The translations under genes were made by a program, and so were the position numbers. A stretch of DNA of 64,000 nt from Rhodococcus pseudokoreensis (lineage in GTDB: Bacteria; Actinomycetota; Actinomycetes; Mycobacteriales; Mycobacteriaceae). Positions 30,700-40,422 of this stretch are shown here, one piece after another. Under the pieces are notes generated by a model. The model did no database searches. It was given only the letters and a program-made list of their open reading frames with translations, and was not told where the DNA came from. Every line of letters starts with the position of its first letter. Within the stretch, counting starts at the first letter, position 1. The stretch is taken from contig NZ_CP070619.1 of NCBI RefSeq assembly GCF_017068395.1, positions 1,922,001-1,986,000 of the forward strand, written 5' to 3'.

Positions 30700-31278
30700 A
30701 TGGCAACTACCGGGGTCGTCCGTAGCTGGAGCATCGAGGAGATGCAGGGCATCATCGATTCCGACGAAACCCCGGGCGGGTGCTGGACGTTGTTCCACAG
30801 CGTCGCGGTCGAGGGCTTCCCGGCGCTACGCGAGGGCCAGCAGGTGGAGTTCGAGTGGGACGCGCTCGACAGCCCAATGAGCGGGTGCAACTTCTCCACG
30901 ATTCGCGCGTGGCCCGCGGGCAGCGAGCCGTACGTTGCGCCACCGCCGGACAGCCCATACTCGTCCCGATTGTGGATCACCTTTCCCGACGGCACGGCGA
31001 GGGAGATCACCGCAGCCGATCTACCTCCCGCGCCCCCGCGGATTCACGCAGACCGCACTACCGGAATCGTGCGCACCTGGAGCGACGAAGAGGGCTGGGG
31101 TGTGATCGATTCCGTCGCCACTCCCGGTGGCGCGTGGGCGCACTATAGCTACGTCGAAGGCCCGGGGTTTCGTTTTTTGACCCCGGGACACCGGGTGACG
31201 TTCGAGCCCGAGTCGACAATCGGCGGAACCCAGGACGGCTACCACTACCGCGCTCTGGACGTTCGGAAGGTGGAGTAG
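30700..31278 (+). CDS. protein with two cold-shock-like (OB-fold) repeats
   Basis: 192 aa. Two copies of a cold-shock-type segment are present: residues ~3-70 (TGVVRSWSIEEMQGIID ... LREGQQVEFEWDA) and ~119-190 (TGIVRTWSDEEGWGVID ... LTPGHRVTFEPES). They align through G-I/V-V-R-x-W-S, the W/Q-G-I/V-I-D strand and the GxxVxFE strand of CspA-like proteins. The aromatic nucleic-acid-binding positions (KGFGFI) are altered, so RNA binding is uncertain. GACAAT lies 6 nt before the ATG, so the start may be leaderless. It is divergent from the SOS-controlled HNH gene with 87 bp shared. Confidence 0.7.
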   Translation: MATTGVVRSWSIEEMQGIIDSDETPGGCWTLFHSVAVEGFPALREGQQVEFEWDALDSPMSGCNFSTIRAWPAGSEPYVAPPPDSPYSSRLWITFPDGTAREITAADLPPAPPRIHADRTTGIVRTWSDEEGWGVIDSVATPGGAWAHYSYVEGPGFRFLTPGHRVTFEPESTIGGTQDGYHYRALDVRKVE

Positions 31279-31316
31279 AGCGGCTGTCCGCGCCCCTCAC
31301 CACGGAGAGCGAGAAT

Positions 31317-31874
31317 TCAGCTGCGCCCCTGGAAGAACGCCTTGACGAATCCGAACGTCTGATAGAGGTAGATGTACTCCCAGTGGGCGACGCTGAAGGC
31401 GTAGTCACGCGGGACCGGCCGCATGACGATCTCGCCGTCGAAGCACTGGGAGAAGATGTACCGCGCACGCGGCAGGTGGTACCGCCAGCTGATCACCATA
31501 ACGCTTGTCCACCCGTGCTGGGCCGCGAGCTCCCGCGTGAACAGTGCCTCGCCTCGCGTCGTACTCGGCTGCGGTCGGACGCAGGTGACGGTAAATCGAG
31601 GGTCCTGGATAGCGCAGAACTCGGCCATCTTGGGATCGCGCTTCCAGTATGGGTTCGACAGAACCACATTCGTCGAGAGTCCGTCCCGCGCAAGTTCGAT
31701 GCCGTACTCCTCGCGACCGTCGCGATCACCACCAAGCACGATGATGGCATCGACAGGCCGCATTGGATCAACGCGCGACTTGGAGTAGAGGAAATAGCCG
31801 ACCCCGCCCAAACCGGCCATTCCGACCGCCACAGCCCCTAAAACACTCACCGCAAGGATCGCCAGTCGCTGCAC
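31317..31874 (-). CDS. YdcF/SanA-like DUF218 membrane protein
   Basis: 185 aa. One N-terminal transmembrane helix is followed by the DUF218 domain: AIIVLGGDRDGREEYGIELA, then TTRGEALFTRELAAQHGW and a VMVISWRYHLPRARYIF segment with the family's histidine. DUF218 proteins act in envelope or peptidoglycan maintenance in some bacteria, but biochemistry is poorly known. The GTG at 31874 was chosen because TACGCT (31887-31882) lies exactly 7 nt before it. The upstream in-frame GTG at 31901 would precede this promoter. It sits just downstream of the polysaccharide cluster but has its own promoter. Confidence 0.8.
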   Translation of the reverse strand: MQRLAILAVSVLGAVAVGMAGLGGVGYFLYSKSRVDPMRPVDAIIVLGGDRDGREEYGIELARDGLSTNVVLSNPYWKRDPKMAEFCAIQDPRFTVTCVRPQPSTTRGEALFTRELAAQHGWTSVMVISWRYHLPRARYIFSQCFDGEIVMRPVPRDYAFSVAHWEYIYLYQTFGFVKAFFQGRS

Positions 31875-31943
31875 GGCTCCTAGCGTAGACGGCGTCACCA
31901 CAGGCTGCGGAACCGGACAGCGTGGCGGTTGCCCGACGTCCAG

Positions 31944-33269
31944 CTATGGCCTTCCGAGTCCCCTGTAGGTCCAGCCAGCATCGCGCCATTGTTGCGGATC
32001 GAGGCAGTTACGGCCGTCGATGAGGACCTTCTTGCGAACTACAGCGTCCAGATCTGCGGGCTGAAGCTTCTGGAACTCAGGCCATTCGGTCAGCACCAGG
32101 ACAACATCGGCTCCTTCGCACGCATCCAGAGCGGTGTCCGAGTATCCGAGTGTGGGGAACAACGCCCGCGAGTTCTCCATCGCCTTCGGGTCGTACACAT
32201 TGACCGCGGCGCCCTGAAGCTGAATCTGGCCGGCGACATTCAACGCTGGGGAATCACGCACATCATCGGAGTCCGGTTTGAATGCCGCACCCAACACCGC
32301 GACCCTGGCGCCCAACAGTGAACCGCATGCTTCGCGCGCGAGTTCGACCATGCGGGTTCGCCGGCGCATGTTGATGTTGTCGACTTCACGTAGGAAGGTG
32401 AGCGCTTGGTCGGCACCCAACTCTCCGGCCCGCGCCATGAATGCCCGGATGTCTTTCGGCAGGCAGCCACCCCCGAAGCCAAGACCGGCGTTGAGGAAGC
32501 GCCTACCGATTCGAGCGTCATGGCCGATCGCGTCGGCCAGTACCGTGACATCGGCACCGGACGCCTCACACACTTCCGCTATCGCGTTGATGAACGAGAT
32601 CTTGGTGGCAAGGAATGCGTTCGCTGAGGCCTTCACCAGCTCAGCCGTAGCGAGATCCGAGACCAGGAACGGAATCCCCTCGTCCAGAAGCTGCGCGTAC
32701 ACCTCGCGGGCGACCGACTCAGCCTGCCCGGGTCGATCACGATCCACTCCAAGCACGAGACGGTCCGGGTGCAACGTGTCTTGAACGGCGAAGCCCTCAC
32801 GCAGGAACTCGGGATTCCAAGCTACCTCGACGGCATCTCCGGCCGGCGACAATTCACGAGCGCGCACACCCAATCGCTCGGCAGTTCCGACGGGGACCGT
32901 CGACTTTCCGAAGATCACCGCCGGACCGGTGAGAAGCGGTGCGAGGGTTTCGATAACCGCGTCGACGAACTTGAGATCGGCAGCGAACTCCCCCTTCTTC
33001 TGCGGGGTACCGACGCCGAGGAAATGTATGTCGGCGAACTCGGCCGCTTCCTCGTATGAGGACGTGAACCGCAAGCGCCCGGCGGCGATGTTTCGCCGCA
33101 GGACTTCTTCGAGCCCAGGTTCGTAGAAGGGCACCTCGCCGGCTTCGAGTTTGGCGAGCTTAGCCGCGTCGACATCGACGCCGAGCACCTCGTGGCCCAG
33201 TTCAGCCATGCATGCGGCATGGGTAGCACCGAGATAACCAGTGCCGAACACTGCTATGCGTGTTGTCAT
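31944..33269 (-). CDS. ugd: UDP-glucose 6-dehydrogenase (copy 2, in EPS cluster)
   Basis: 441 aa, very similar along its whole length to the enzyme at 2536-3858. It has FGTGYLGATHAACMAELGHE at the NAD site, GFGGGCLPKDI with the catalytic Cys (~269) and AAFKPDSDDVRDSPALNVAG. It makes UDP-glucuronate for the adjacent polysaccharide genes. It is the last gene of the minus-strand run from the initiating transferase, 48 bp after fcl. Its codon bias is weaker than that of copy 1, suggesting a separate history rather than a recent tandem duplication. Confidence 0.94.
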   Translation of the reverse strand: MTTRIAVFGTGYLGATHAACMAELGHEVLGVDVDAAKLAKLEAGEVPFYEPGLEEVLRRNIAAGRLRFTSSYEEAAEFADIHFLGVGTPQKKGEFAADLKFVDAVIETLAPLLTGPAVIFGKSTVPVGTAERLGVRARELSPAGDAVEVAWNPEFLREGFAVQDTLHPDRLVLGVDRDRPGQAESVAREVYAQLLDEGIPFLVSDLATAELVKASANAFLATKISFINAIAEVCEASGADVTVLADAIGHDARIGRRFLNAGLGFGGGCLPKDIRAFMARAGELGADQALTFLREVDNINMRRRTRMVELAREACGSLLGARVAVLGAAFKPDSDDVRDSPALNVAGQIQLQGAAVNVYDPKAMENSRALFPTLGYSDTALDACEGADVVLVLTEWPEFQKLQPADLDAVVRKKVLIDGRNCLDPQQWRDAGWTYRGLGRP

Positions 33270-33317
33270 TTCGAGTTACCTATCAAAGACAGCGGACGTG
33301 TCGGGTTCGATCGTCGA

Positions 33318-34280
33318 CTAGGTGCGGACAGAATTCACATGCTCGCGATACCACTGAACGGTCGACGCTATTCCGTCCCTGAGTCCGATCGTGGGCTCCC
33401 ACCCAGACTGGCGCAGTTTGGTGACATCGAGAAGCTTCCGCGGTGTGCCGTCGGGCTTGGTGGTGTCCCACTCGATCCGACCGTCGTAGCCGACCTCGTC
33501 GGCGACAATCTCCGCGATCTCTCTGATCGTGGAGTCTTCTCCTGTACCGACATTGACTTGGTCCGGGCCGTCGTAGTTCTCGAGCAGATGGAGACAGGCC
33601 GAAGCCATGTCATCCACGTGCAGAAACTCGCGACGCGGCGATCCGGTCCCCCAGTTTGTCACCGACTCGGCGCCGCTCCGACGTGCCTCGTCGAACCGTC
33701 GAATGAGGGCCGGAAGCACGTGCGATCCCTGTGGGGAGAAGTTGTCTCCAGGTCCGTAGAGATTTGTCGGCATGGCAGAGATCCACGGGAGCCCGTGCTG
33801 TCGTCGCACAGCTTGAATCTGAACAATCCCCGCGATCTTCGCGATGGCGTACGCATCGTTCGTGGGCTCCAGATGACCGGTGAGGAGGTACTCCTCTTTG
33901 ATCGGCTGTGGAGCAAGCTTCGGGTAGATGCACGACGACCCGAGGAACAGCAGCCGTTCGACCCCGTGCTCCAAAGCTGCATCCAGCACGTTGACCTGAA
34001 TGCGCAGGTTCTCGGAAAGGAAGTCGACCGGGTAGGTGCTGTTCGCCAGGATCCCGCCTACTTTGGCGGCCGCCAGCACGACGTACCTCGGCTTGGCTTC
34101 AGCGAAGAACGCGAAAACCGCAGTCCGGTCTCGCAGGTCCAACTCGCCCGACGATCGCCCGATCAGACGCTCGAAGCCAGCGGCCTCCAGCGTTCGCCAG
34201 ATGGCAGAGCCAACGAGACCGCGGTGTCCTGCGACGAAGAACGACGCTGACCGGTCGAGAGCCTCACAGGTCTGGGGCAT
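33318..34280 (-). CDS. fcl: GDP-L-fucose synthase
   Basis: 320 aa SDR-family epimerase/reductase converting GDP-4-keto-6-deoxymannose to GDP-L-fucose with NADPH. It has the glycine motif GHRGLVGSAIW, the catalytic Ser in GSSCIYP and the YxxxK in AYAIAK. The C-terminal WGTGSPRREFLHVDD segment is typical of fucose synthase. The ATG at 34280 overlaps the last base of the gmd stop (TGATG), so the pair is translationally coupled; an in-frame GTG at 34283 is a less likely start. Together with gmd it implies fucose in the polysaccharide. Confidence 0.94.
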   Translation of the reverse strand: MPQTCEALDRSASFFVAGHRGLVGSAIWRTLEAAGFERLIGRSSGELDLRDRTAVFAFFAEAKPRYVVLAAAKVGGILANSTYPVDFLSENLRIQVNVLDAALEHGVERLLFLGSSCIYPKLAPQPIKEEYLLTGHLEPTNDAYAIAKIAGIVQIQAVRRQHGLPWISAMPTNLYGPGDNFSPQGSHVLPALIRRFDEARRSGAESVTNWGTGSPRREFLHVDDMASACLHLLENYDGPDQVNVGTGEDSTIREIAEIVADEVGYDGRIEWDTTKPDGTPRKLLDVTKLRQSGWEPTIGLRDGIASTVQWYREHVNSVRT

Positions 34281-35308
34281 CACAGGATTTCCCAGTCCGG
34301 GTGAGACGGCGAATCAATCCACGGCCGGCCCTCATGCTCGAGCGCCTTGATGTCGGCATCGACCATGATCTTCGCCAGTTCGGGGGTGTGGACCGCCGCT
34401 TTCCAGCCCAACTTCTCTTCAGCCTTGCTTGCGTCGCCGATCAATGCGTCAACCTCGGTGGGCCGGAGGTAGCGCTCATCGAACCGGACGTGCTTTTCCC
34501 AGTCCAGGCCGGCGTGCTCGAATGCCACTGTGAGGAAGTCGCGCACGGAGTATCTGCCACCAGTTGCCAGGCAGTAGTCATCAGGCTCGTCAGCCTGCAG
34601 CATTCGCCACATTCCTTCGACGTACTCGGGTGCATAGCCCCAGTCGCGGATTGCGTCGAGGTTACCCATGTAGAGGTTCTCCTCGAGTCCTGCCTTGATC
34701 CGCGCTACGGCGCGGGTGATCTTTCGAGTAACGAACGTCTCACCGCGTCGGGGTGACTCGTGGTTGAACAAGATTCCATTGACCGCGAAGATTCCGTAGG
34801 CCTCGCGGTAGTTCTTCGTCACCCAGTAGGAGTAGACCTTCGCAGCGCCGTAAGGGGACCGCGGATAGAACGGCGTTTCCTCGTTCTGCGGCGGCGGTGT
34901 CGCACCGAACATCTCAGAACTCGATGCCTGATAGAACTTGCAATTCAACCCAGCGAGCCGCACGGCCTCAAGCAAGCGCACCGAACCAACACCAGTCGTG
35001 TTACCAGTGTGTTCAGGCTCGTCGAAACTCACACGAACGTGCGACTGCGCAGCCAAGTTGTAAACCTCCTCAGGTTCAATCTGAGAAAGCAATGTGACTA
35101 GGCGGGCCCCATCGCTCAGATCACCGTAGTGAAGAAACAACTTCGCACTAGGGTCATGTGGGTCTACATACAGATGCTCGATCCGAGACGTATTGAAAGT
35201 CGACGACCTGCGAATCAGCCCGTGAACTTCATATCCCTTCCGCAATAGTAGCTCCGCCAGGTACGACCCGTCCTGGCCCGTGATACCAGTAATTAGAGCT
35301 CGCTTCAT
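34280..35308 (-). CDS. gmd: GDP-mannose 4,6-dehydratase
   Basis: 342 aa. It forms GDP-4-keto-6-deoxymannose from GDP-mannose. It has [16 protein letters not shown] at the NADP site, the ASSSEMFG and YGAAK catalytic residues, and [20 protein letters not shown], which is diagnostic of GMD. The ATG at 35308 was chosen because GGAAGGA lies 6 nt before it; an upstream in-frame start adds only ten residues and lacks support. It is the first step of the gmd-fcl pair. No GDP-mannose supply genes (manB/manC) are in the window. Confidence 0.95.
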   Translation of the reverse strand: MKRALITGITGQDGSYLAELLLRKGYEVHGLIRRSSTFNTSRIEHLYVDPHDPSAKLFLHYGDLSDGARLVTLLSQIEPEEVYNLAAQSHVRVSFDEPEHTGNTTGVGSVRLLEAVRLAGLNCKFYQASSSEMFGATPPPQNEETPFYPRSPYGAAKVYSYWVTKNYREAYGIFAVNGILFNHESPRRGETFVTRKITRAVARIKAGLEENLYMGNLDAIRDWGYAPEYVEGMWRMLQADEPDDYCLATGGRYSVRDFLTVAFEHAGLDWEKHVRFDERYLRPTEVDALIGDASKAEEKLGWKAAVHTPELAKIMVDADIKALEHEGRPWIDSPSHPDWEIL

Positions 35309-35399
35309 CGTAGATCCTTCCATTTTGCACTCAGCCATTCTCAGATATATGGGCGACCAGATTGGTCCGGTTAAACAGCCTCACTAATCAACGAAACAA

Positions 35400-36770
35400 T
35401 CACGCATCCTGCCGCACCTCGACCAGATAATTAATTTGTGCCCTTAGCACCAAGAAGCTGCGAGCCAAACACGGGATCATCGCAAAGACCAGGACCGCTA
35501 AAACGGTCGCTAGGACCACCCCGATTGCGCCGAGAGAAAATCCAAGAAAAACAGACAGCGGCAACGAAACAACCGCCATCAGAATCATGCAAATCGCTTG
35601 GAACTTCAAGCCCGCCGCATCCGTCAAGAAGTTCCCCGAAGGATTATGCACCGACTGGACCAACACCAATGCGCCGAACACAAGAAAGAGTCCAACGGGC
35701 ACATCAATGGAGCCATCAACAGCCCAAGATGCAACGAACGGACCAATAAGAAGGAGCGAAACCGACCCGACAGCGCCAAGGATGATGCTGAACAGCAATG
35801 ATCTTCTCAACAAGGCAAGCGACGCTTCTGGATCCGCGCGATTCGACGCGAAGTCCCCCCATAGCGATCGGCCCGCGACTTGAACGACAGAGAAGACAGG
35901 CAGGAACACAGTTGCTGCCACGGAATATACTGCTATGTCAGAAACTTTCGCTACATGCGTCAGGACGAGTCGGTCCATTTGGAATGTCAAAGGAATCGAA
36001 GCAGATATTATCAACATCGGAACGGCAGTGCCAACAATCGAAACAACCACGGCCGAACTACTAGCGGCAGCTTGGCATAGCGAGCGTTTAACACGGCTAT
36101 CCCGCCTCGCAATGCCGAAACACACTAGATTTGTCACCAAAAATCCCGCGGTCGACGTCGACAGAAGCAATGTAGCGCTAGCGTCAAAAAGCGTGCACAT
36201 CAAAATTAAAACAAGGTTAAGGACCGGGATACAGCTCTGGACAGCAACAACAATCGCATTTCGACCAAGCCCAATAAGAACGCGCATCCAGACCGAAAAG
36301 GGGAGCGAAATCGCGAAAATCATCATCGCGACGCACGGGAACACGTTGCCACTTAGACCAGGAGGTAAGCCGAGCAAATTACCCCAACCAAAAAATGTCG
36401 AGATAAGTACACACAGGGAAGCTATCGCAACCGCAGCGATAACGAGGAAACGTCGCGAACGACGTATAACTTCTCTAAATTCCGCTCCGTCATCCGCCAA
36501 TCGCGCGGAAGCGTTGGTTACAGCCGCCCCCACACCGAAATCGGATACAGGGATTACGAGGGGCAGGGAAGCAACGAGAGTATAGACAGCGTATGTCTCC
36601 GTACCGTAACCTCCGATAAGCAGGCGGGTTGACAACAGTACACAAAGCCCCGTTATTGGAAGTAGAAGAACTCTAATGCCGGCAGATTCAAGCATTCGAA
36701 ATGTAGCCCCGGTAGCAGCGGAGCCACTCTTGCCAACGGCATACCGCTGAAGGCTTCGAGAACTGCGCAT
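35400..36770 (-). CDS. Wzx-type polysaccharide flippase / membrane export protein
   Basis: 456 aa, strongly hydrophobic, with about 12-14 predicted transmembrane helices and a basic N-terminus. The layout matches the MATE-like polysaccharide_synt family that flips undecaprenyl-linked repeat units. A polar stretch QMDRLVLTHVAKVSDIAVYSV in the middle is typical of Wzx. Codon choice is visibly AT-richer than outside the cluster, a sign of horizontal acquisition. It lies between gmd and the acetyltransferase. Substrate specificity cannot be read from sequence. Confidence 0.82.
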   Translation of the reverse strand: MRSSRSLQRYAVGKSGSAATGATFRMLESAGIRVLLLPITGLCVLLSTRLLIGGYGTETYAVYTLVASLPLVIPVSDFGVGAAVTNASARLADDGAEFREVIRRSRRFLVIAAVAIASLCVLISTFFGWGNLLGLPPGLSGNVFPCVAMMIFAISLPFSVWMRVLIGLGRNAIVVAVQSCIPVLNLVLILMCTLFDASATLLLSTSTAGFLVTNLVCFGIARRDSRVKRSLCQAAASSSAVVVSIVGTAVPMLIISASIPLTFQMDRLVLTHVAKVSDIAVYSVAATVFLPVFSVVQVAGRSLWGDFASNRADPEASLALLRRSLLFSIILGAVGSVSLLLIGPFVASWAVDGSIDVPVGLFLVFGALVLVQSVHNPSGNFLTDAAGLKFQAICMILMAVVSLPLSVFLGFSLGAIGVVLATVLAVLVFAMIPCLARSFLVLRAQINYLVEVRQDA

Positions 36771-36807
36771 CAGTAGTCCGCCAACCAGTATAGATTAGCC
36801 GCCGCCA

Positions 36808-37347
36808 TCAGGCACTTCCAATAATGCGCGCCGGAACTCCAACCGCAATGGATCCGTCCGGGATATCATCGAGTACTACCGAATTCGCACCGATGACAGC
36901 ACCCTCGCCAACTTCGACTCGACCCAAAATCTTTGCCCCGGCGCCGACCGTCACGCGGTCTCTTAAGACCGGATAAGCGTGGTCACCACTGCCGTCGGCA
37001 TATCTCTCACCAACTGTCACACCCTGTAGGATCGTGCATCCTTTTCCAACTGATGCGCCATGCCCTATCACAACTCCCACGGGGTGATGCATCAGCAGCC
37101 CTCCCCCCACTTCGCAACCGACAACGAAATCGGCCCCGGTCATTACCACATTCAAGGTTCTCAGGAACCCCGCCACCCGCATCCTTCCCGCATCCTGGAC
37201 CACCTCCTGTAGACGGTAGACCGCAAGCGCTAAAAGGCCAGGATTCGTCATGCACGCCAATAGTCCACCAACGAATGTGGGACGTGAAGAACCCGTCACC
37301 CGCGTGATATCTTCACCGAACTTTTTCCTCGCAAGTAGCACTGTCAA
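36808..37347 (-). CDS. left-handed beta-helix acetyltransferase (CysE/EpsC-like)
   Basis: 179 aa. The C-terminal two thirds are hexapeptide repeats ([20 protein letters not shown] and [20 protein letters not shown]) ending in [16 protein letters not shown] resembles the active-site region of serine-acetyltransferase-like enzymes. In this context it most probably O-acetylates a sugar of the repeat unit or lipid-linked intermediate rather than making O-acetylserine. It sits between the flippase and a glycosyltransferase and shares their lower GC content. Confidence 0.8.
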   Translation of the reverse strand: MTVLLARKKFGEDITRVTGSSRPTFVGGLLACMTNPGLLALAVYRLQEVVQDAGRMRVAGFLRTLNVVMTGADFVVGCEVGGGLLMHHPVGVVIGHGASVGKGCTILQGVTVGERYADGSGDHAYPVLRDRVTVGAGAKILGRVEVGEGAVIGANSVVLDDIPDGSIAVGVPARIIGSA

Positions 37348-37407
37348 CTACTCCCATCAGAATATGCACACTGTCTAAAAAATTGAAAAAAAGTCCATCA
37401 GCCGGAC

Positions 37408-38190
37408 CTATAAAGACCGAATTGCTCTGCCGACACTTCTGAAAGCCAACTCTTTAGCACATAACACCGCGGTTATCGCAGAATCGATCCACCGCGACCC
37501 GGTGCACGACACACCTAGAAGCAATCTTGCACGCCTCATGTCAAGAAAGTGACGAACCGGACTGCGAACGGAGCCAGCACCTGACGTGTCGAAATTGCAG
37601 AGAAATTCCGGTACAACAATCGGATTGGAGACGAGCGAAAAGGCCAAGATCCAGAGTTGATCCGCCGCTAGGCCGTGAGATAAGTCGTAAGGCCCCACGG
37701 AACTAATCAGATCTCTGCCGAAAAATGCTGCCTGGTGGGGAACTGGCCTTCCTCCGAGACTGAATCGGCCTGACTCAAATCTCATACTCCCCATAATCCC
37801 AACGCTGCTTCCGCCCTTATCGACTAATCTAGCAAGGCCGTATCCCCACTCAGTTCTTGGATTCGACACGGCACTAGCGACTAATTCCAGAGCATTAGGG
37901 GAACCAAAAGTATCACCGGAATGCATGAACCATACAAGGTCGCCAGACGATCTCTGGATACCTTTGTTCATTGCGTCGTAACGACCGCGATCAGCTTCGC
38001 TAATAATGGCCAGTGAGTGCGCGAAATCAGAGCAGATCTCAAACGTTTCCTGTCTCGCGGCACCGTCTACGACGATATGCTCGATCAGTACAGCCCCCGT
38101 TTGAGCAGCCACGCTCGACAGAGTCTTTTCCAACCCGAGATCATCGTCAAAGGTAATCGTCACGATGGTCACTTTCAGTGCGTTAGCCAT
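37408..38190 (-). CDS. family 2 glycosyltransferase (WcaE-like)
   Basis: 260 aa. GT-A fold: VTIVTITFDDDLGLEKTLSS with the nucleotide-binding strand, DRGRYDAMNKGIQRSSGDLV (shared with colanic-acid WcaE-type enzymes) and MHSGDTFG in place of the DXD motif. It adds one sugar to the lipid-linked repeat unit in the cytoplasm. The ATG at 38190 has GGAGG about 6 nt upstream and overlaps the end of the polymerase gene by 8 bp. Donor and acceptor are unknown. Confidence 0.85.
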   Translation of the reverse strand: MANALKVTIVTITFDDDLGLEKTLSSVAAQTGAVLIEHIVVDGAARQETFEICSDFAHSLAIISEADRGRYDAMNKGIQRSSGDLVWFMHSGDTFGSPNALELVASAVSNPRTEWGYGLARLVDKGGSSVGIMGSMRFESGRFSLGGRPVPHQAAFFGRDLISSVGPYDLSHGLAADQLWILAFSLVSNPIVVPEFLCNFDTSGAGSVRSPVRHFLDMRRARLLLGVSCTGSRWIDSAITAVLCAKELAFRSVGRAIRSL

Positions 38191-39526
38191 CGGTGCCTCC
38201 ATTCACGGGTTGAAGAAACGAATGAGAATCGGTATTGGATCGCGGTAACCGGTATTTTGACCTGAACAAATTTCGACGATCACTGCCTTGATTTATATAT
38301 AGACAGGTAGCAACGCCGACTGCGAGCACGTAGTAATTTGCATAGAGAGGAGAAAACGCCAAGTCCCAAAGCCCGTTAAATACCACGAATAGCCCCAACG
38401 CAATACCATGACTTGAGGTTCTGTTCCACAGGGCCAACATAGTTCTTAAGTAACAAACAAGAAAAATCGCAGCCAGTGCGAACCCAAAGATGCTGATCTG
38501 CACCCATAAGTCCCAGGCAACTGAATGCAGTTCAACGGCGGTCCCAAACATTCTTCGATTAACATACCAACCAGATGTATCCATTCCAACCCTCATCAGA
38601 CCGACTTTGCCGGCAGTAATATCTTCGAAGGATGGTCTGATACCTAGACCAAACCCGAACGGGTTTCTCTTCACCAACTCGACGAAGGCACTATATTCTG
38701 GACGACCACCAAGCAGACCATCACGACTAAGTTGTGAGGACTGCCTATCCGCGAGCACCTCACCGAAGCGCCCCGAAGCAATCTGTCGCAGAATTTCATC
38801 GATCACTAGATAGGAAAGGGGGAGGCACAATAGGACACCCGCCCTCTTTAGCGCTCGCGATTGTGACTTGCGAAATATCAAGTGTACGACCGGGATAGCC
38901 GCAGACAGCAAGGAAATCAAGGCGAGACTTCGTGTCTCATATGCAAGACTCACTCCGGCCACTCCTGTTGCGGCGGATATCTGGACAACTACTGGAGCCG
39001 AATGAATCAGCGCTAATAGCATAAGAATGCTAGCAACGCCAAGACCGTATTTCCAATAGTTTCCTTCCGCTGGAGAGGAGAGAAACAATGAGGAAATTGC
39101 GATTCCGGTTGCCAGAAAGAAAACTGCTGTCGGCACGCCCAATGTTGATATCGAGCAGAAGGCCGTTCCGAGGGTCAGTACGAATCCTACTAAAATAGTG
39201 AGCTGGACTCCTGCTACTTCGTACGAAAGCGCTCGGCCCGCGTCATACCATTCCGAAGAACTAGCGAGGACCATTCCGAACATGATCCCCGAGGCGGCAA
39301 CTCCGGAAATCCACAAATATAATCGATTCGATCGAGCAATTCCGATAACGACCGGGGCGAGAAGTACGGCCCAAATGGCCCCAAATCCAAATGTGAAACC
39401 CGGGATCCTAATACATGCGGTGACTGCGATAGCACACCACATCACACGGTTGAGTCCCCTCGCCCGTCCAGACACCGTGGCTGCCTGTGAGAGAGACACA
39501 GCGTCTCGCGTCGGTTCGTATTGCAT
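38183..39526 (-). CDS. Wzy-type O-antigen/EPS polymerase (O-antigen ligase superfamily)
   Basis: 447 aa. About 10-12 transmembrane helices surround a larger external loop (residues ~255-335) containing GGRPEYSAFVELVKRNPFGFG and an HSVAWDLWVQ segment. The pattern, a conserved histidine after the loop and an RPxY/NPxGFG motif, fits Wzy polymerases / WaaL ligases. Sequence conservation in this family is low, so the call rests on topology and context. The ATG overlaps the stop of the upstream glycosyltransferase by one base (TAATG). GC content is low. Confidence 0.8.
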   Translation of the reverse strand: MQYEPTRDAVSLSQAATVSGRARGLNRVMWCAIAVTACIRIPGFTFGFGAIWAVLLAPVVIGIARSNRLYLWISGVAASGIMFGMVLASSSEWYDAGRALSYEVAGVQLTILVGFVLTLGTAFCSISTLGVPTAVFFLATGIAISSLFLSSPAEGNYWKYGLGVASILMLLALIHSAPVVVQISAATGVAGVSLAYETRSLALISLLSAAIPVVHLIFRKSQSRALKRAGVLLCLPLSYLVIDEILRQIASGRFGEVLADRQSSQLSRDGLLGGRPEYSAFVELVKRNPFGFGLGIRPSFEDITAGKVGLMRVGMDTSGWYVNRRMFGTAVELHSVAWDLWVQISIFGFALAAIFLVCYLRTMLALWNRTSSHGIALGLFVVFNGLWDLAFSPLYANYYVLAVGVATCLYINQGSDRRNLFRSKYRLPRSNTDSHSFLQPVNGGTDG

Positions 39527-40422
39527 TACTTTTGTCGCATCTTATTGAGTAGCGCAGTAAGAATCCGAAAAGAGTACACAGTTAGCGCGCAGATGCTTGG
39601 TGATCCATGCTGACGTAGCACCCTAATCGCCCGAATAGTTTTGGCCACCTCACCTTTTCGCGAGGAAAAAACCGTCGACACGCACAATGCAAAATCGTGT
39701 CGCGCCCGGGCTGACAGCTCAAGATCGCTTTGCAGTACCCACTTCAGGCTGTCAGTTATCCGCGATTGGGACGACATCGTGGCGCCGGCCCCGGTGCGGT
39801 AGAGGGTTAGTGCTTCTGGAACGTAGAAGATCTCGACATTGTTCCTATTGCGAACAATCCAGTCAATATCCTGATGAATATTAAGAGTTTCGTCGAATGG
39901 ATTCCTGAGAAAGACTTCTCGCGGGCCCAACCAGGTCGAAGATTGTAGCCACTTTGGCAAGGATCGGATATGCTCTCTAACCATCATGTAATCTGCAATA
40001 TCTTCGTCCTTATTCGGTGGACGAACCGGCCAGAGCTCCCTTACTGAATTTCCAAATGTCTCGACGGCGCTTGTAGTAACCCATGAATCATGGTCAGTTG
40101 GTGAAGCTGCGAGTTGCTTTCTGATCTTGTCTTTTACCCACAGGTCGTCATCGTCGAGAAGCGCGATAATACTTCCAGTGGCTGCCTGAATTCCCCGGTT
40201 CCGAGCAGAATTACCGTTCGATTTGCGATTTGAGCAAATTACTTTTACGCATGAAGGAAGCGACTTCCGAATTTCAGATGCCACAGAATCCGTTCCATCG
40301 ACACTCACTACGACTTCCATTAGTAACTCGGGCGTGGCCTGTGCTAGGGCAGACATCACTGCGTCGGCGATAGTCGGTCTGCCAACCGTGGGGATTACCG
40401 CTGATACGCGTATCGGAGCCAC
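39526..40422 (-). CDS. family 2 glycosyltransferase
   Basis: 298 aa. It has the GT-A fold start VSAVIPTVGRPTIADAVMSAL, then SARNRGIQAATGSIIALLDDDDLW with the metal-binding DDDD motif, and WLQSSTWLGPREVFLRNPFD as acceptor region. It is a cytoplasmic sugar transferase for the repeat unit. The GTG start at 40422 shares one base with the preceding TAG and has AGGA upstream. The donor is not predictable. Confidence 0.87.
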   Translation of the reverse strand: MAPIRVSAVIPTVGRPTIADAVMSALAQATPELLMEVVVSVDGTDSVASEIRKSLPSCVKVICSNRKSNGNSARNRGIQAATGSIIALLDDDDLWVKDKIRKQLAASPTDHDSWVTTSAVETFGNSVRELWPVRPPNKDEDIADYMMVREHIRSLPKWLQSSTWLGPREVFLRNPFDETLNIHQDIDWIVRNRNNVEIFYVPEALTLYRTGAGATMSSQSRITDSLKWVLQSDLELSARARHDFALCVSTVFSSRKGEVAKTIRAIRVLRQHGSPSICALTVYSFRILTALLNKMRQK

